Source of the DNA: Candidatus Halocynthiibacter alkanivorans | GTDB taxonomy: Bacteria > Pseudomonadota > Alphaproteobacteria > Rhodobacterales > Rhodobacteraceae | Direction: 5' to 3' | Length of the DNA: 64,000 bases | Assembly: GCF_003333265.1 (NCBI RefSeq) | Contig: NZ_QOLB01000169.1 | Location: forward strand, 1-64,000 | Part shown: in pieces, positions 1-7,510 of the stretch | Layout of the letters: every line of letters starts with the position of its first letter | How positions within the stretch are numbered: the first letter of the stretch is position 1 | Translations under genes and position numbers: made by a program | Notes under the pieces: generated by a model | What the model saw: the letters and a program-made list of their open reading frames with translations, nothing else | What the model was told of the DNA's origin: nothing | Databases searched by the model: none

Positions 1-1317
1 GATCACCAACATGCCCAGCACCAGGGCAACAACGGACAATACGGCCAGTTGGATGATGGTCATCAGGTCAATTTGCAAACCAGAAATGATAGAGGCTTCG
101 ACCACGGTGCCCTCGACCACAACCGGTTCAAATTCCATCGTTTTTAAGGTCAAAGTGTCGCCGCGGTCCGGGTTCAGCCCGACGGCCGCGCTGACAAGTT
201 CGCGCAGCGCCAACAGCTCTTCTTCGCTGCGGGGGGCCCAGATGGTTTCACCGGTAGTCGGATCCTGCGAGCGAATGCCGTCAATCAGCACTGCCACCGA
301 CAGCCGCTTGATGGCACCGGGCGCACGGGTTACTTCGCGGGTAATTTCCGACACTTCATAATTAATGCGTTCGCGCGTCTCGCTGTTATTTGAATTGCTG
401 CCACCGCCGTCTGAGCCATTTGCGGGCAGGTTGGACGCGACGGTTACTGAGGGGTTGTTCTGGTTGCTGGAACTGGTGGTGCGCTCTTCGGTGTCTGTGC
501 TGATCGCCACCCGGCTTTCGGGGTCAAATTTCCGCTCGGTGAAGGATTCGCGCTCGGTCACGACGTCCATAGCGACTTCGACCACAGCGGCGCCCTTGCC
601 GACACGGGCTTCGATCATCCGTTCAACATTGCGGCGCAATTCGGTGGCCCGGCTGTTGTCGCCAGTGGTTTCTGCTCCGCTGTCAGCTGCGTCCACCAGA
701 TTACCACGGCCGTCTATCACGGACACATCTTCCGGGTTCAGCCCTGCAACAGCTGAGGCCACCAGGAATTTAATACCCTGGGCCTGGGCGCCGCTCAGTG
801 TGCCCTGACTGGTATTCACGGTGACAGAAGCGGTGGCGCGCGCCTGGCGCTGAAAGGGCTGTGACGACGGGTTGGCCAGGTGTACACGGGCGGAACGCAC
901 CAGCGGGTTGGCGCTGATGGTGCGGGCCAGTTCCCCTTCTTTTGCGCGCCAGTAAGCAGCGTCAAACATCTGGCTGGTGGTGCCAAAGCCTGACAGGCTG
1001 TCCAGAAGTTCATAGCCCTGGGTCGAATTGGACGGCAGCCCATCGCTGGCCAGCATCATGCGCAGTGTGTCGCGTTCGCTGGAGTCGACAAAAATCGAAG
1101 CGCCGCGGATTTCATAGAGAACGCCACGCGCTTCGATCGCGGTGACCACATCCCCGGCGACGCTTGATTCGAGCCCCGCATAGAGCAGAGCCATCGAAGG
1201 TTTTGAGGCCACACGGGTCAGACCCAGTATGGCGGCGAACATGGCGACGGTGGCCAGAACCACTGTAATACGGCGTTTATTGTCCAGCGCAGACCACACC
1301 GAAAAGACTTGTTGCAA
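1..1317 (-). CDS. fliF: Flagellar MS-ring protein FliF (C-terminus beyond the window)
   Basis: The minus strand is open for 439 codons to the window edge with no stop, so the gene is partial. FliF forms the MS ring of the basal body in the inner membrane. The product has an N-terminal membrane helix (about residues 17-37), the ring-building domain with YAGLE and GYELLD segments (about 45-110), a Ser/Asn/Gly-rich linker near residue 300, and the start of the C-terminal membrane helix near residue 425. I chose the TTG at 1317 because a clear AAGGAG lies 7 nt upstream and no ATG or GTG fits. It is transcribed divergently from fliL, with a CtrA-like box between them. The FliG-binding tail is outside the window. 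Confidence 0.93.
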   Translation of the reverse strand, partial: MQQVFSVWSALDNKRRITVVLATVAMFAAILGLTRVASKPSMALLYAGLESSVAGDVVTAIEARGVLYEIRGASIFVDSSERDTLRMMLASDGLPSNSTQGYELLDSLSGFGTTSQMFDAAYWRAKEGELARTISANPLVRSARVHLANPSSQPFQRQARATASVTVNTSQGTLSGAQAQGIKFLVASAVAGLNPEDVSVIDGRGNLVDAADSGAETTGDNSRATELRRNVERMIEARVGKGAAVVEVAMDVVTERESFTERKFDPESRVAISTDTEERTTSSSNQNNPSVTVASNLPANGSDGGGSNSNNSETRERINYEVSEITREVTRAPGAIKRLSVAVLIDGIRSQDPTTGETIWAPRSEEELLALRELVSAAVGLNPDRGDTLTLKTMEFEPVVVEGTVVEASIISGLQIDLMTIIQLAVLSVVALVLGMLVI

Positions 1318-1381
1318 GACGTGACTCCTTTGTTGAGCGGGCTTCTGCCCCCGTCGATGAATCATCTTTGACGCAACAGCC

Positions 1382-1396
1382 TTAACAATCGGTTAG
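1382..1396. promoter_or_regulatory. CtrA-like box between fliF and fliL
   Basis: The sequence TTAA-CAATCGG-TTAG matches the alphaproteobacterial CtrA consensus TTAA-N7-TTAA with one mismatch. It lies in the 125-bp divergent region, 65 bp from the fliF start and 47 bp from the fliL start, so it could serve either promoter. Binding is inferred. Confidence 0.45.
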
Positions 1397-1442
1397 CTAA
1401 GTTTGGGTTATACAGGTTTCATTCACATTTTCGGATGGAACC

Positions 1443-1940
1443 ATGGCCGACGAAGAACTCGAAGACGGAAAGGCCCGTAAAAAAGGGTCCAAGAAACCAA
1501 TGATGATTGGGATCGTGCTGGCGCTGCTGCTTGGCGGCGGCGGATTTTTTGCGGTCTATTCCGGGGCGATTCTCACCCCTGATTCAGGACATCTGGCAGA
1601 AGAGGCTACAGGGCCCGAAGAGGCGTTTGAGCCACTGCCGGAGGTGGCTTTTGTCGAAGTTGACCCGCTGATTATCAATATGTCGCGCAACGGGCAGAGC
1701 AGCTTTTTGCGCTTCAAGTCTCAGCTGGAAGTCAACCCGAAGGCCGAATCTGATGTGGTCGCAGTGATGCCGCGCATCGTGGATGTGCTGAACGGCTATC
1801 TGCGCGCAGTGGATATGACCGAACTGGAAGATCCGGCGGCGTTGATTCGCTTACGGGCCCAGATGTTACGCCGCGTACAGGTCGTGGCCGGAGAGGGCCG
1901 CGTGCGCGACCTTCTGATTATGGAATTCGTACTGAGCTAG
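1443..1940 (+). CDS. fliL: Flagellar basal body-associated protein FliL
   Basis: This 165-aa protein has a short charged cytoplasmic N-terminus, one membrane helix (about residues 20-42) and a periplasmic FliL domain. The domain carries the typical PLIINM and FLRFKSQLEV strands and a C-terminal LLIMEFVLS ending. FliL surrounds the stator at the basal body and supports torque and stator stability. It is the first gene of the long plus-strand flagellar operon, 11 nt ahead of the next gene. A second FliL-family gene lies at 15622-16137 on the other strand. A GGA-type ribosome site is only weakly visible before the ATG. Confidence 0.9.
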   Translation: MADEELEDGKARKKGSKKPMMIGIVLALLLGGGGFFAVYSGAILTPDSGHLAEEATGPEEAFEPLPEVAFVEVDPLIINMSRNGQSSFLRFKSQLEVNPKAESDVVAVMPRIVDVLNGYLRAVDMTELEDPAALIRLRAQMLRRVQVVAGEGRVRDLLIMEFVLS

Positions 1941-1951
1941 GAGCAGGGCAG

Positions 1952-2371
1952 ATGGACTTAATTGCAGATATTCTGCTGGTGGCAGGTGCCCTGGGGGCCG
2001 GGTTTTACTGCATCATTCTCGCACGCAGGCTGAATCGGTTTACCGATCTTGAAAAAGGCGTGGGTGGCGCGATCGCCGTGCTGTCGGCTCAGGTGGATGA
2101 CATGACCAAAACGCTGACACGGGCGCAGCACACCGCCGCCGGTTCGGCCGTGGAGCTGACCGAACTGACGGCCCGGGCTGAAAGTGTCGCAAAGCGGATG
2201 GAGTTGCTGATTGCGTCCATGCATGACCTGCCGGAACCGGAGCCCGCGCGCGCACCTGCGCCGCAGCCTTTTACTGCTGAGCGGTCCGTTACTGCAGAGC
2301 GGTCCGCGCCCGAGGAATTCGCGGAAGAAGCCCTGTTTCTGAGTCACCGTAACCGCATGGGGGCAAAATAA
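1952..2371 (+). CDS. Small membrane-anchored flagellar protein, DUF6468-like
   Basis: The 139-aa protein starts with a membrane helix (about residues 4-24) followed by a helical, probably coiled-coil stretch (about 30-90) and a disordered Pro/Ala/Glu-rich tail. The pattern of an N-terminal helix, a YCIILARRL motif and an amphipathic helix resembles the DUF6468 family often found beside fliL in alphaproteobacteria. That assignment is from memory of the family, not a search. Its stop overlaps the next start (TAATG), so it is probably translationally coupled to motE. The tail holds a duplicated 18-bp unit that encodes TAERS twice. The molecular role is unknown. Confidence 0.7.
   Translation: MDLIADILLVAGALGAGFYCIILARRLNRFTDLEKGVGGAIAVLSAQVDDMTKTLTRAQHTAAGSAVELTELTARAESVAKRMELLIASMHDLPEPEPARAPAPQPFTAERSVTAERSAPEEFAEEALFLSHRNRMGAK
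2271..2306 (+). repeat. 18-bp tandem duplication inside the DUF6468-like gene
   Basis: TTACTGCTGAGCGGTCCG (2271-2288) is followed directly by a copy with one mismatch (2289-2306). The unit is a multiple of three, so it only repeats TAERS(V/A) in the disordered tail. It looks like a recent in-frame duplication. Confidence 0.85.
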
Positions 2372-3009
2372 TGTTTGGTAAAAAAACGAAAGCCGCCAGG
2401 GCGGATAAACCCAGGAAGATGCCGCGCAAAAGCTGGAAATCGGGGCGCGGCGCGCTTTGGGTGATTGCGGCGTTGCTGATCGGCTCCGCTGTGGTGCGCC
2501 TGTCCGGGGAGACCGGCGCCGCGATCGCGCGTGAAATGGCACAGCTTGGCGCCGGCGACGACGGTTTGCCGGCCGAGCCACTTATCTGTGAGACATCAGA
2601 AGACCTCGCCACCGTTTTGGCCGCGCTTCAGGGGCGCGAGGCCCGGCTGAAAGAACAGGAAGCGATTCTGAATGACCAACGCCAGGCGCTGGCGCTGGCG
2701 CGCACGCAGATTGAGGACAATCTTATCGCGCTTGCCGCTGCCGCGGCTAAGTTAAAAAGCACGCTTTCGGTGGCCAATACGGCGGCGGAAAGCGACCTGG
2801 AGCGGCTGACAGCGATGTATGAAAATATGAAAGCCAAAGACGCCGCTGCCCTGTTTGAGGAAATGGCACCAAATTTTGCCGCCGGTTTCCTGGCCCGGAT
2901 GCGCCCGGACGCCGCCGCCTCTGTTCTTGCCGGGTTGCAGCCGACAACCGCCTATTCAATCTCGGTAATTCTGGCCGGTCGCAACGCGTCTGTGCCGACG
3001 GAAAACTGA
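2371..3009 (+). CDS. motE: MotE-type flagellar motor chaperone (MgtE_N-like domain)
   Basis: The 212-aa protein has a basic N-terminus, a membrane helix (about residues 27-45), a long coiled coil (about 85-145) and a C-terminal MgtE-N/MotE-like domain with YENMKAKDAAALFEEM and PDAAASVLAGL segments. Proteins of this build (MotE in Sinorhizobium) are periplasmic chaperones needed for correct folding of motility proteins. The family is established; its role here is inferred from motif and location. It overlaps the preceding gene by 1 nt and sits 72 nt before motA. Many such proteins carry the annotation 'magnesium transporter MgtE N-terminal', but there is no transporter domain. Confidence 0.8.
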   Translation: MFGKKTKAARADKPRKMPRKSWKSGRGALWVIAALLIGSAVVRLSGETGAAIAREMAQLGAGDDGLPAEPLICETSEDLATVLAALQGREARLKEQEAILNDQRQALALARTQIEDNLIALAAAAAKLKSTLSVANTAAESDLERLTAMYENMKAKDAAALFEEMAPNFAAGFLARMRPDAAASVLAGLQPTTAYSISVILAGRNASVPTEN

Positions 3010-3023
3010 GAATCGCAGATTTT

Positions 3024-3035
3024 GTTAACCTTGAT
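3024..3035 (+). promoter_or_regulatory. GTTAACCTTGAT motif upstream of motA
   Basis: This 12-nt string lies 47 nt before the motA start and is repeated exactly at 20246-20257 before fliI. It contains TTAACC, a CtrA-like half site. A regulatory role is inferred only from the repetition and placement. Confidence 0.35.
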
Positions 3036-3081
3036 CTGCCAGTATCGGAATACTGATTTATCCTGTGGGGAGTGGAAATAA

Positions 3082-3951
3082 ATGATCGCCATCGGTGGTA
3101 TCATCTTTATCTTTGTTATGGTGTTTGGCGGCTATCTGGCCGCTGGCGGCAAAATGGGGATTATCCTTAAATCACTGCCATTTGAGTTCATGATTATCGG
3201 TGGTGCTGCGGTCGGGACTTTTGCGATTGCCAACGATATGCCGGCGATTAAACATGCGCTCAAGGATCTTGGCAAAGTGTTCAAGGGCCCCAAGTGGAAA
3301 CCCGAAGATTTTCGCGACCTGCTGTGCCTGCTGTTTGAGCTGATTCGCCTGGCGCGCCAGAATCCGGTCGGGCTGGAAGAACATATCGAAGACCCGGAAA
3401 AATCGCCGATCTTCTCCAAGTATCCCAAAATTCTGAGCGACAAAGAAGGTATTAACCTGATTTGTGACACGCTGCGCTCCGCGTCGATGAACTATGATGA
3501 CCCGCATCAGGTCGAAGAAGTGCTGGAAAAACGCATCGAGGCCAATCTGCACCATGCGATGCATTCCAGCCACGCGCTTCAGGGCCTGGCCGACGGTCTG
3601 CCAGCGCTGGGCATTGTTGCCGCGGTTCTGGGCATTGTGAAGACGATGGCTTCGATCGATCAGCCGCCTGAAATTTTGGGCAAGATGATCGGTGGCGCGC
3701 TGGTCGGCACATTTCTCGGGGTTTTTCTGGCCTATGGGCTTGTCGGCCCCTTCGCGGCCAAGATAAAAACCGTGACCGAAGACGACGGTCATTTTTATCA
3801 ACTTATCCGTGAGGTGCTGGTGGCTAACCTTCACAATCACGCGACAAATATCTGTATTGAGGTGGGGCGTCAGAATACGCCTTCCCATGTGCGGCCAAGT
3901 TTTGCAGAACTTGAGGATGCACTGAAAGAGGTCAAACAGGCGGCGGCATGA
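3082..3951 (+). CDS. motA: Flagellar stator proton-channel subunit MotA
   Basis: MotA forms the inner-membrane stator ring that drives rotation by ion flow. The 289-aa length and the four membrane segments (about residues 2-22, 33-52, 170-190 and 202-224) fit the family. The two conserved prolines are visible at P174 (in GLPALGIV) and P223 (in LVGP). The cytoplasmic loop between the second and third helices holds the charged region that contacts FliG. The start has a GGGGAG site about 8 nt upstream. Unusually, motB does not follow. Instead the 4-nt ATGA overlap leads into a large periplasmic protein, so MotB must be encoded elsewhere. Confidence 0.95.
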   Translation: MIAIGGIIFIFVMVFGGYLAAGGKMGIILKSLPFEFMIIGGAAVGTFAIANDMPAIKHALKDLGKVFKGPKWKPEDFRDLLCLLFELIRLARQNPVGLEEHIEDPEKSPIFSKYPKILSDKEGINLICDTLRSASMNYDDPHQVEEVLEKRIEANLHHAMHSSHALQGLADGLPALGIVAAVLGIVKTMASIDQPPEILGKMIGGALVGTFLGVFLAYGLVGPFAAKIKTVTEDDGHFYQLIREVLVANLHNHATNICIEVGRQNTPSHVRPSFAELEDALKEVKQAAA

Positions 3952-6647
3952 TTTTACGAATAATTGCATTCCTGCTGATGACAGGCCCGGGCATCGTCCG
4001 GGCCGAAACCGTTGTGGTGAATTCCGGTGAGCACGAGGGGTTTTCCCGGTTGGTGATGCAATTTGACGAGGCGACCGACTGGGCATTGGGCCGGGACGGG
4101 CTGGCCTATGAGTTGCGCGTGCCGGGCCTGGATGACGATTTCGATTTTGCGGGCGCGTTTCAACGCATTCCACGCAGCCGGATCACTGCGCTTTCCAGCC
4201 CCGGGCCGGGTCGTTTGCTGATCAAAGTGGCGAAAGACGTTTATGCGGATGCCTTTGAAATCCGCGCCGGGCGGCTGGTGATTGACATTAAAACCGGCGC
4301 AGCGCCCGCGAGCGCAGAATTTGAATCAGCACTCGCGGCCCCGGTGGAAATCGCTGTGGCGACGCCAGCACCAGTATTGGCTGACGCAGTTGCGGTTGAA
4401 CCCGTCCCTGAACCCGCCCGGCCCGCTGCAAGAGCTGCACCCGTGCCCAATATGCCAGGTGCCGAACCTATCCTGCCAACGGTGTTTCGCAGCGGACAAC
4501 GCGAAATCGCCGCGTTTGAACGCATGGGTACGGAATTGGCGCGGCCGACACCATTGGTACCTAAAACCAGCGTAAGACCGGTGGTGACACCTGCCAAAAT
4601 TGAGCCGGAGCCTGCTGTGGAACCCGAAGTGGTCGCAAGCGGGCCCGCAGGTTCCTCTGAGCTTCCGGCGGCGGCTTCCGGCCCGGCTGATCTTGCGCCG
4701 CCGCCGGGCACAGCCGGTGAGTCGTTCGCTGCGTCACAAGAAAGTGGCATGGAGCAGATGCTGCCTGCAGGTGTCGCTGAGGCGATGCCTGTGGCTGAGG
4801 CGCGCCAAAGCCAGATCACAACCAATAATGCGGTTGCAGAAGTCACCGGCACTGATCCGCGGTTCTCAGAGCCCGGGCCGGCGCGGATGCCGGCACCTCC
4901 GCCACGGACGTCGGTGGTTCCACTGCTGCCTGCCGCGCGTTCGCAACGGGTGATTGAAGCGGAATCATCTTTGCTGTCGGCGCTGAGCCGGGCGGCCTCC
5001 CAGGGGTTGATAAATGCAGATCTGCCGAGCAGTGAGCAAATTCTGCAACAGGTTGACGCGCTGAGTAAACCCGATGAAGAGGCGCCTGTTGAACCGCAAC
5101 TGCCGGAGACCGTGGAAGAAACTCTGCCCCATGTGCGGGTTGAAACTGCATTTGAGCGTGGCAACCGATCGCAGCGTTGGCTGGACGATCTGACCGGGGA
5201 TGGGATCACCTGCCTGCCGGGTCGCCTGTTCGATATCGAGAACTGGGGCCGGCCTCTGACCCAGGGTGCAGGCATGGCGGGATATCGCAACAATGTGGTA
5301 GGTGAATTTGATACTCCGCTGCCAGCAGGCGTTGAAAAACTCGCCAAATACTATGTTTATCTGACATTTGGCGCCGAAGCCAAAGCCACGTTGAAACAGT
5401 TCGCGACCTATATCGAAGACGGCGACCTTCTGTATGCGATGGCGGATATTATGGATGATGGCCAGGCGCAAACTCCCGGTCGTCTCGCGGGTCAGACCAG
5501 CTGTGAGGGGCCCGTGGCCATGTGGTCCGTTCTGGCGATGCCGGAGCTGAACAAAGGCGATGTGGTGAACAAAACTGAGGTTCTGCGCGAGTTTTCAGCC
5601 CTGCCTGTCCATCTGCGACGCCATTTGGGACCGCAGCTGTCTGAAAAATTTATCTCGGTGGGCGATGTGAAAACCGCAACCTACCTGCGCAACGCGATTC
5701 TGCGGGCGCCGGGGGACAGTGGCAGCGGCCTGGATTACCTCGAGGCACAACTGGATCTGAGCAATGGTGAGGACGCGGATGCCGCGGCACGACTCGATGC
5801 CATTGTCAGTGAAAATGGCACCCTGGCACCAGAAGCTTTGATCCGGCTGATTGATACCCAGGTGGATGCCGGGTTGCCGATGTCCCGCGACACGGTGCGT
5901 TCAGCCGAGGCGCTGGCTTTTGAACATCGCGACGGGCCGCTGGGTGGTGAGCTGCGCCGGGTCACGGCGCGGGGGCTTATTTACACCAATCAATACAGCA
6001 AGGCGCTTGATCTTCTGGTGCAAGTCGAATCAGACAGTCTGATCAATCCGGCGCGGGTGCGGGAACTGCGCTCGGAAGTTTATGACAATCTGGCGAGGAA
6101 TGGCGATGACGTTGAGTTTCTGCGCCGCATCCTGCCAGATCTGAACAAAATTGCGTTTCAGATCGAAAGCACCACGTCGCGGCGCGTTGTGGCCCGCCGG
6201 CTGATTGATCTTGGCTTTCCGACCGAAGCCCGCCCCTTCCTGACCGGCGCCTCTGACAATCCCGACCGGGAAGAGCGACTGCTGTTTTCCGAAGTCGCCA
6301 GGCTGGAGGGCAAACCTCAGGTTGCACTGGGATATCTTGCTGGGCTCGAGGGGGACGAAATCGAAGCGCTGCGGGCTGAAATTTACGCCGGGGCACAGGA
6401 TTTCGAACGCGCAGCTGCGATTTATGCCCGGTTGAACCAGGCGGAGGATCAGGCCCGCGAAGCCTGGCGCAGTGGCGATTGGTCTACGGTGTCCGAACTT
6501 GGCGATGACAGTCGTAAGGCCGCCGCGGACCTGGCGCTGGCGCCGCGGCCCGATACGGTGGAAACCAACCGGGAATTGTTGCAGTCCGCTGGCCAGACCC
6601 GCGAGGTCCTGAAACAGTTGCTTCAGGACATGCCAGTGGGTCAGTAG
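3948..6647 (+). CDS. Large periplasmic flagellar-operon protein (AMIN-like N-terminus, helical repeats)
   Basis: I do not recognise a named family for this 899-aa protein. It begins with a signal peptide (about residues 1-20, cleaved after VRA). A beta-rich domain of about 95 residues follows that resembles AMIN domains (SRLVMQFDEATDWAL, GRLVIDIKTG). Residues about 120-340 are Pro/Ala/Glu-rich and probably disordered. The C-terminal half (about 480-890) is alpha-helical with TPR-like alternation (for example YSKALDLLVQVE, FERAAAIYARLNQAEDQA). It overlaps motA by 4 nt and precedes a lytic transglycosylase, so co-translation with the stator gene is likely. I infer a periplasmic motor or wall-remodelling role. 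It could be a functional counterpart of rhizobial MotC, but I see no sequence proof. Confidence 0.75.
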   Translation: MILRIIAFLLMTGPGIVRAETVVVNSGEHEGFSRLVMQFDEATDWALGRDGLAYELRVPGLDDDFDFAGAFQRIPRSRITALSSPGPGRLLIKVAKDVYADAFEIRAGRLVIDIKTGAAPASAEFESALAAPVEIAVATPAPVLADAVAVEPVPEPARPAARAAPVPNMPGAEPILPTVFRSGQREIAAFERMGTELARPTPLVPKTSVRPVVTPAKIEPEPAVEPEVVASGPAGSSELPAAASGPADLAPPPGTAGESFAASQESGMEQMLPAGVAEAMPVAEARQSQITTNNAVAEVTGTDPRFSEPGPARMPAPPPRTSVVPLLPAARSQRVIEAESSLLSALSRAASQGLINADLPSSEQILQQVDALSKPDEEAPVEPQLPETVEETLPHVRVETAFERGNRSQRWLDDLTGDGITCLPGRLFDIENWGRPLTQGAGMAGYRNNVVGEFDTPLPAGVEKLAKYYVYLTFGAEAKATLKQFATYIEDGDLLYAMADIMDDGQAQTPGRLAGQTSCEGPVAMWSVLAMPELNKGDVVNKTEVLREFSALPVHLRRHLGPQLSEKFISVGDVKTATYLRNAILRAPGDSGSGLDYLEAQLDLSNGEDADAAARLDAIVSENGTLAPEALIRLIDTQVDAGLPMSRDTVRSAEALAFEHRDGPLGGELRRVTARGLIYTNQYSKALDLLVQVESDSLINPARVRELRSEVYDNLARNGDDVEFLRRILPDLNKIAFQIESTTSRRVVARRLIDLGFPTEARPFLTGASDNPDREERLLFSEVARLEGKPQVALGYLAGLEGDEIEALRAEIYAGAQDFERAAAIYARLNQAEDQAREAWRSGDWSTVSELGDDSRKAAADLALAPRPDTVETNRELLQSAGQTREVLKQLLQDMPVGQ

Positions 6648-6733
6648 CCGATAAACCCTCCGCTTGGTTACACTTTATCAACCATAATTGCGTAAGTGTT
6701 GAGGGATCACACAGCAGCAAGAATGCAGCTTAT

Positions 6734-7501
6734 ATGTCGAAGAATTCAACACAACTGCGCCTTGGCGGAGTCTGGTTATCAGCCCTTGTTGGCCTGTTGG
6801 CGGGAATTGGCTTTTCTGCGCCGGCTCTGGCGCAGCCGGGATTCTGTGAAGATGCGGCGCAGATTGTGGCGCGCGAAAGCGGCGTGCCGGTATCAGTGCT
6901 TAAAGCGATCTCCCTGAACGAGACCGGACGTAATAGTGGCGGTGTGATGCGCCCCTGGCCCTGGACCGTAAATATGGAGGGCAAAGGTGTCTGGTTTGAC
7001 AGCAAAGCCGAAGCGCTTGCTTATGCGGAGCGGGAATTTGACCGCGGCGCGCGCAGCTTTGACATTGGTTGTTTTCAGATCAATTACAAATGGCACGGAC
7101 AGGCGTTTTCATCGATCGAAGAGATGTTCGATCCGATGGCAAATGCACGTTACGCCGCCAGGTTCCTGAAAGAGCTTTACGCGGAAAAAGGCAATTGGAG
7201 CGAAGCCGCCGGTGCCTATCATTCCCGCACGCCGGATAAGGCAGAAAAATACACAGCCCGGTTCGAAACTTTCCGGGCCCGGTTTGCAGAAGAGGACGGC
7301 AAACCAGTGCGCCTCGCGCTTGCCAGCCAGCCCGCGCGGGAAGTGCCCAAAGCCATTGCCAGCCTTGCCCCTGCCGCCGCGCCTGCCGCCCCCCGCCTGA
7401 ACAGTTTTCCATTGTTATTGGCGGGGCAGCCCGGTGGTGCGATGGGGTCGCTGGTGCCAATGTTCGGATCGGGCGCACGTCGCCTGATCGCGATAGATTA
7501 A
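6734..7501 (+). CDS. sltF: Flagellar lytic transglycosylase (SltF-like, SLT domain)
   Basis: The 255-aa product has an N-terminal signal/anchor (about residues 12-34, cleaved near ALAQ) and a goose-type lysozyme/SLT fold. The catalytic glutamate is most likely E63 in SLNETGR. The GCFQINYKWHG segment and YHSRTP motif are typical of the family. Such enzymes cleave peptidoglycan so that the rod can pass. In Rhodobacter the dedicated enzyme is SltF, because FlgJ there lacks a muramidase domain. The short FlgJ at 25448-25756 agrees with that division of labour. The low-complexity Ala/Pro tail (about 195-225) may bind the rod chaperone. It sits 9 nt before flhA. Confidence 0.82.
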   Translation: MSKNSTQLRLGGVWLSALVGLLAGIGFSAPALAQPGFCEDAAQIVARESGVPVSVLKAISLNETGRNSGGVMRPWPWTVNMEGKGVWFDSKAEALAYAEREFDRGARSFDIGCFQINYKWHGQAFSSIEEMFDPMANARYAARFLKELYAEKGNWSEAAGAYHSRTPDKAEKYTARFETFRARFAEEDGKPVRLALASQPAREVPKAIASLAPAAAPAAPRLNSFPLLLAGQPGGAMGSLVPMFGSGARRLIAID

Positions 7502-7510
7502 AGGGCCGCT

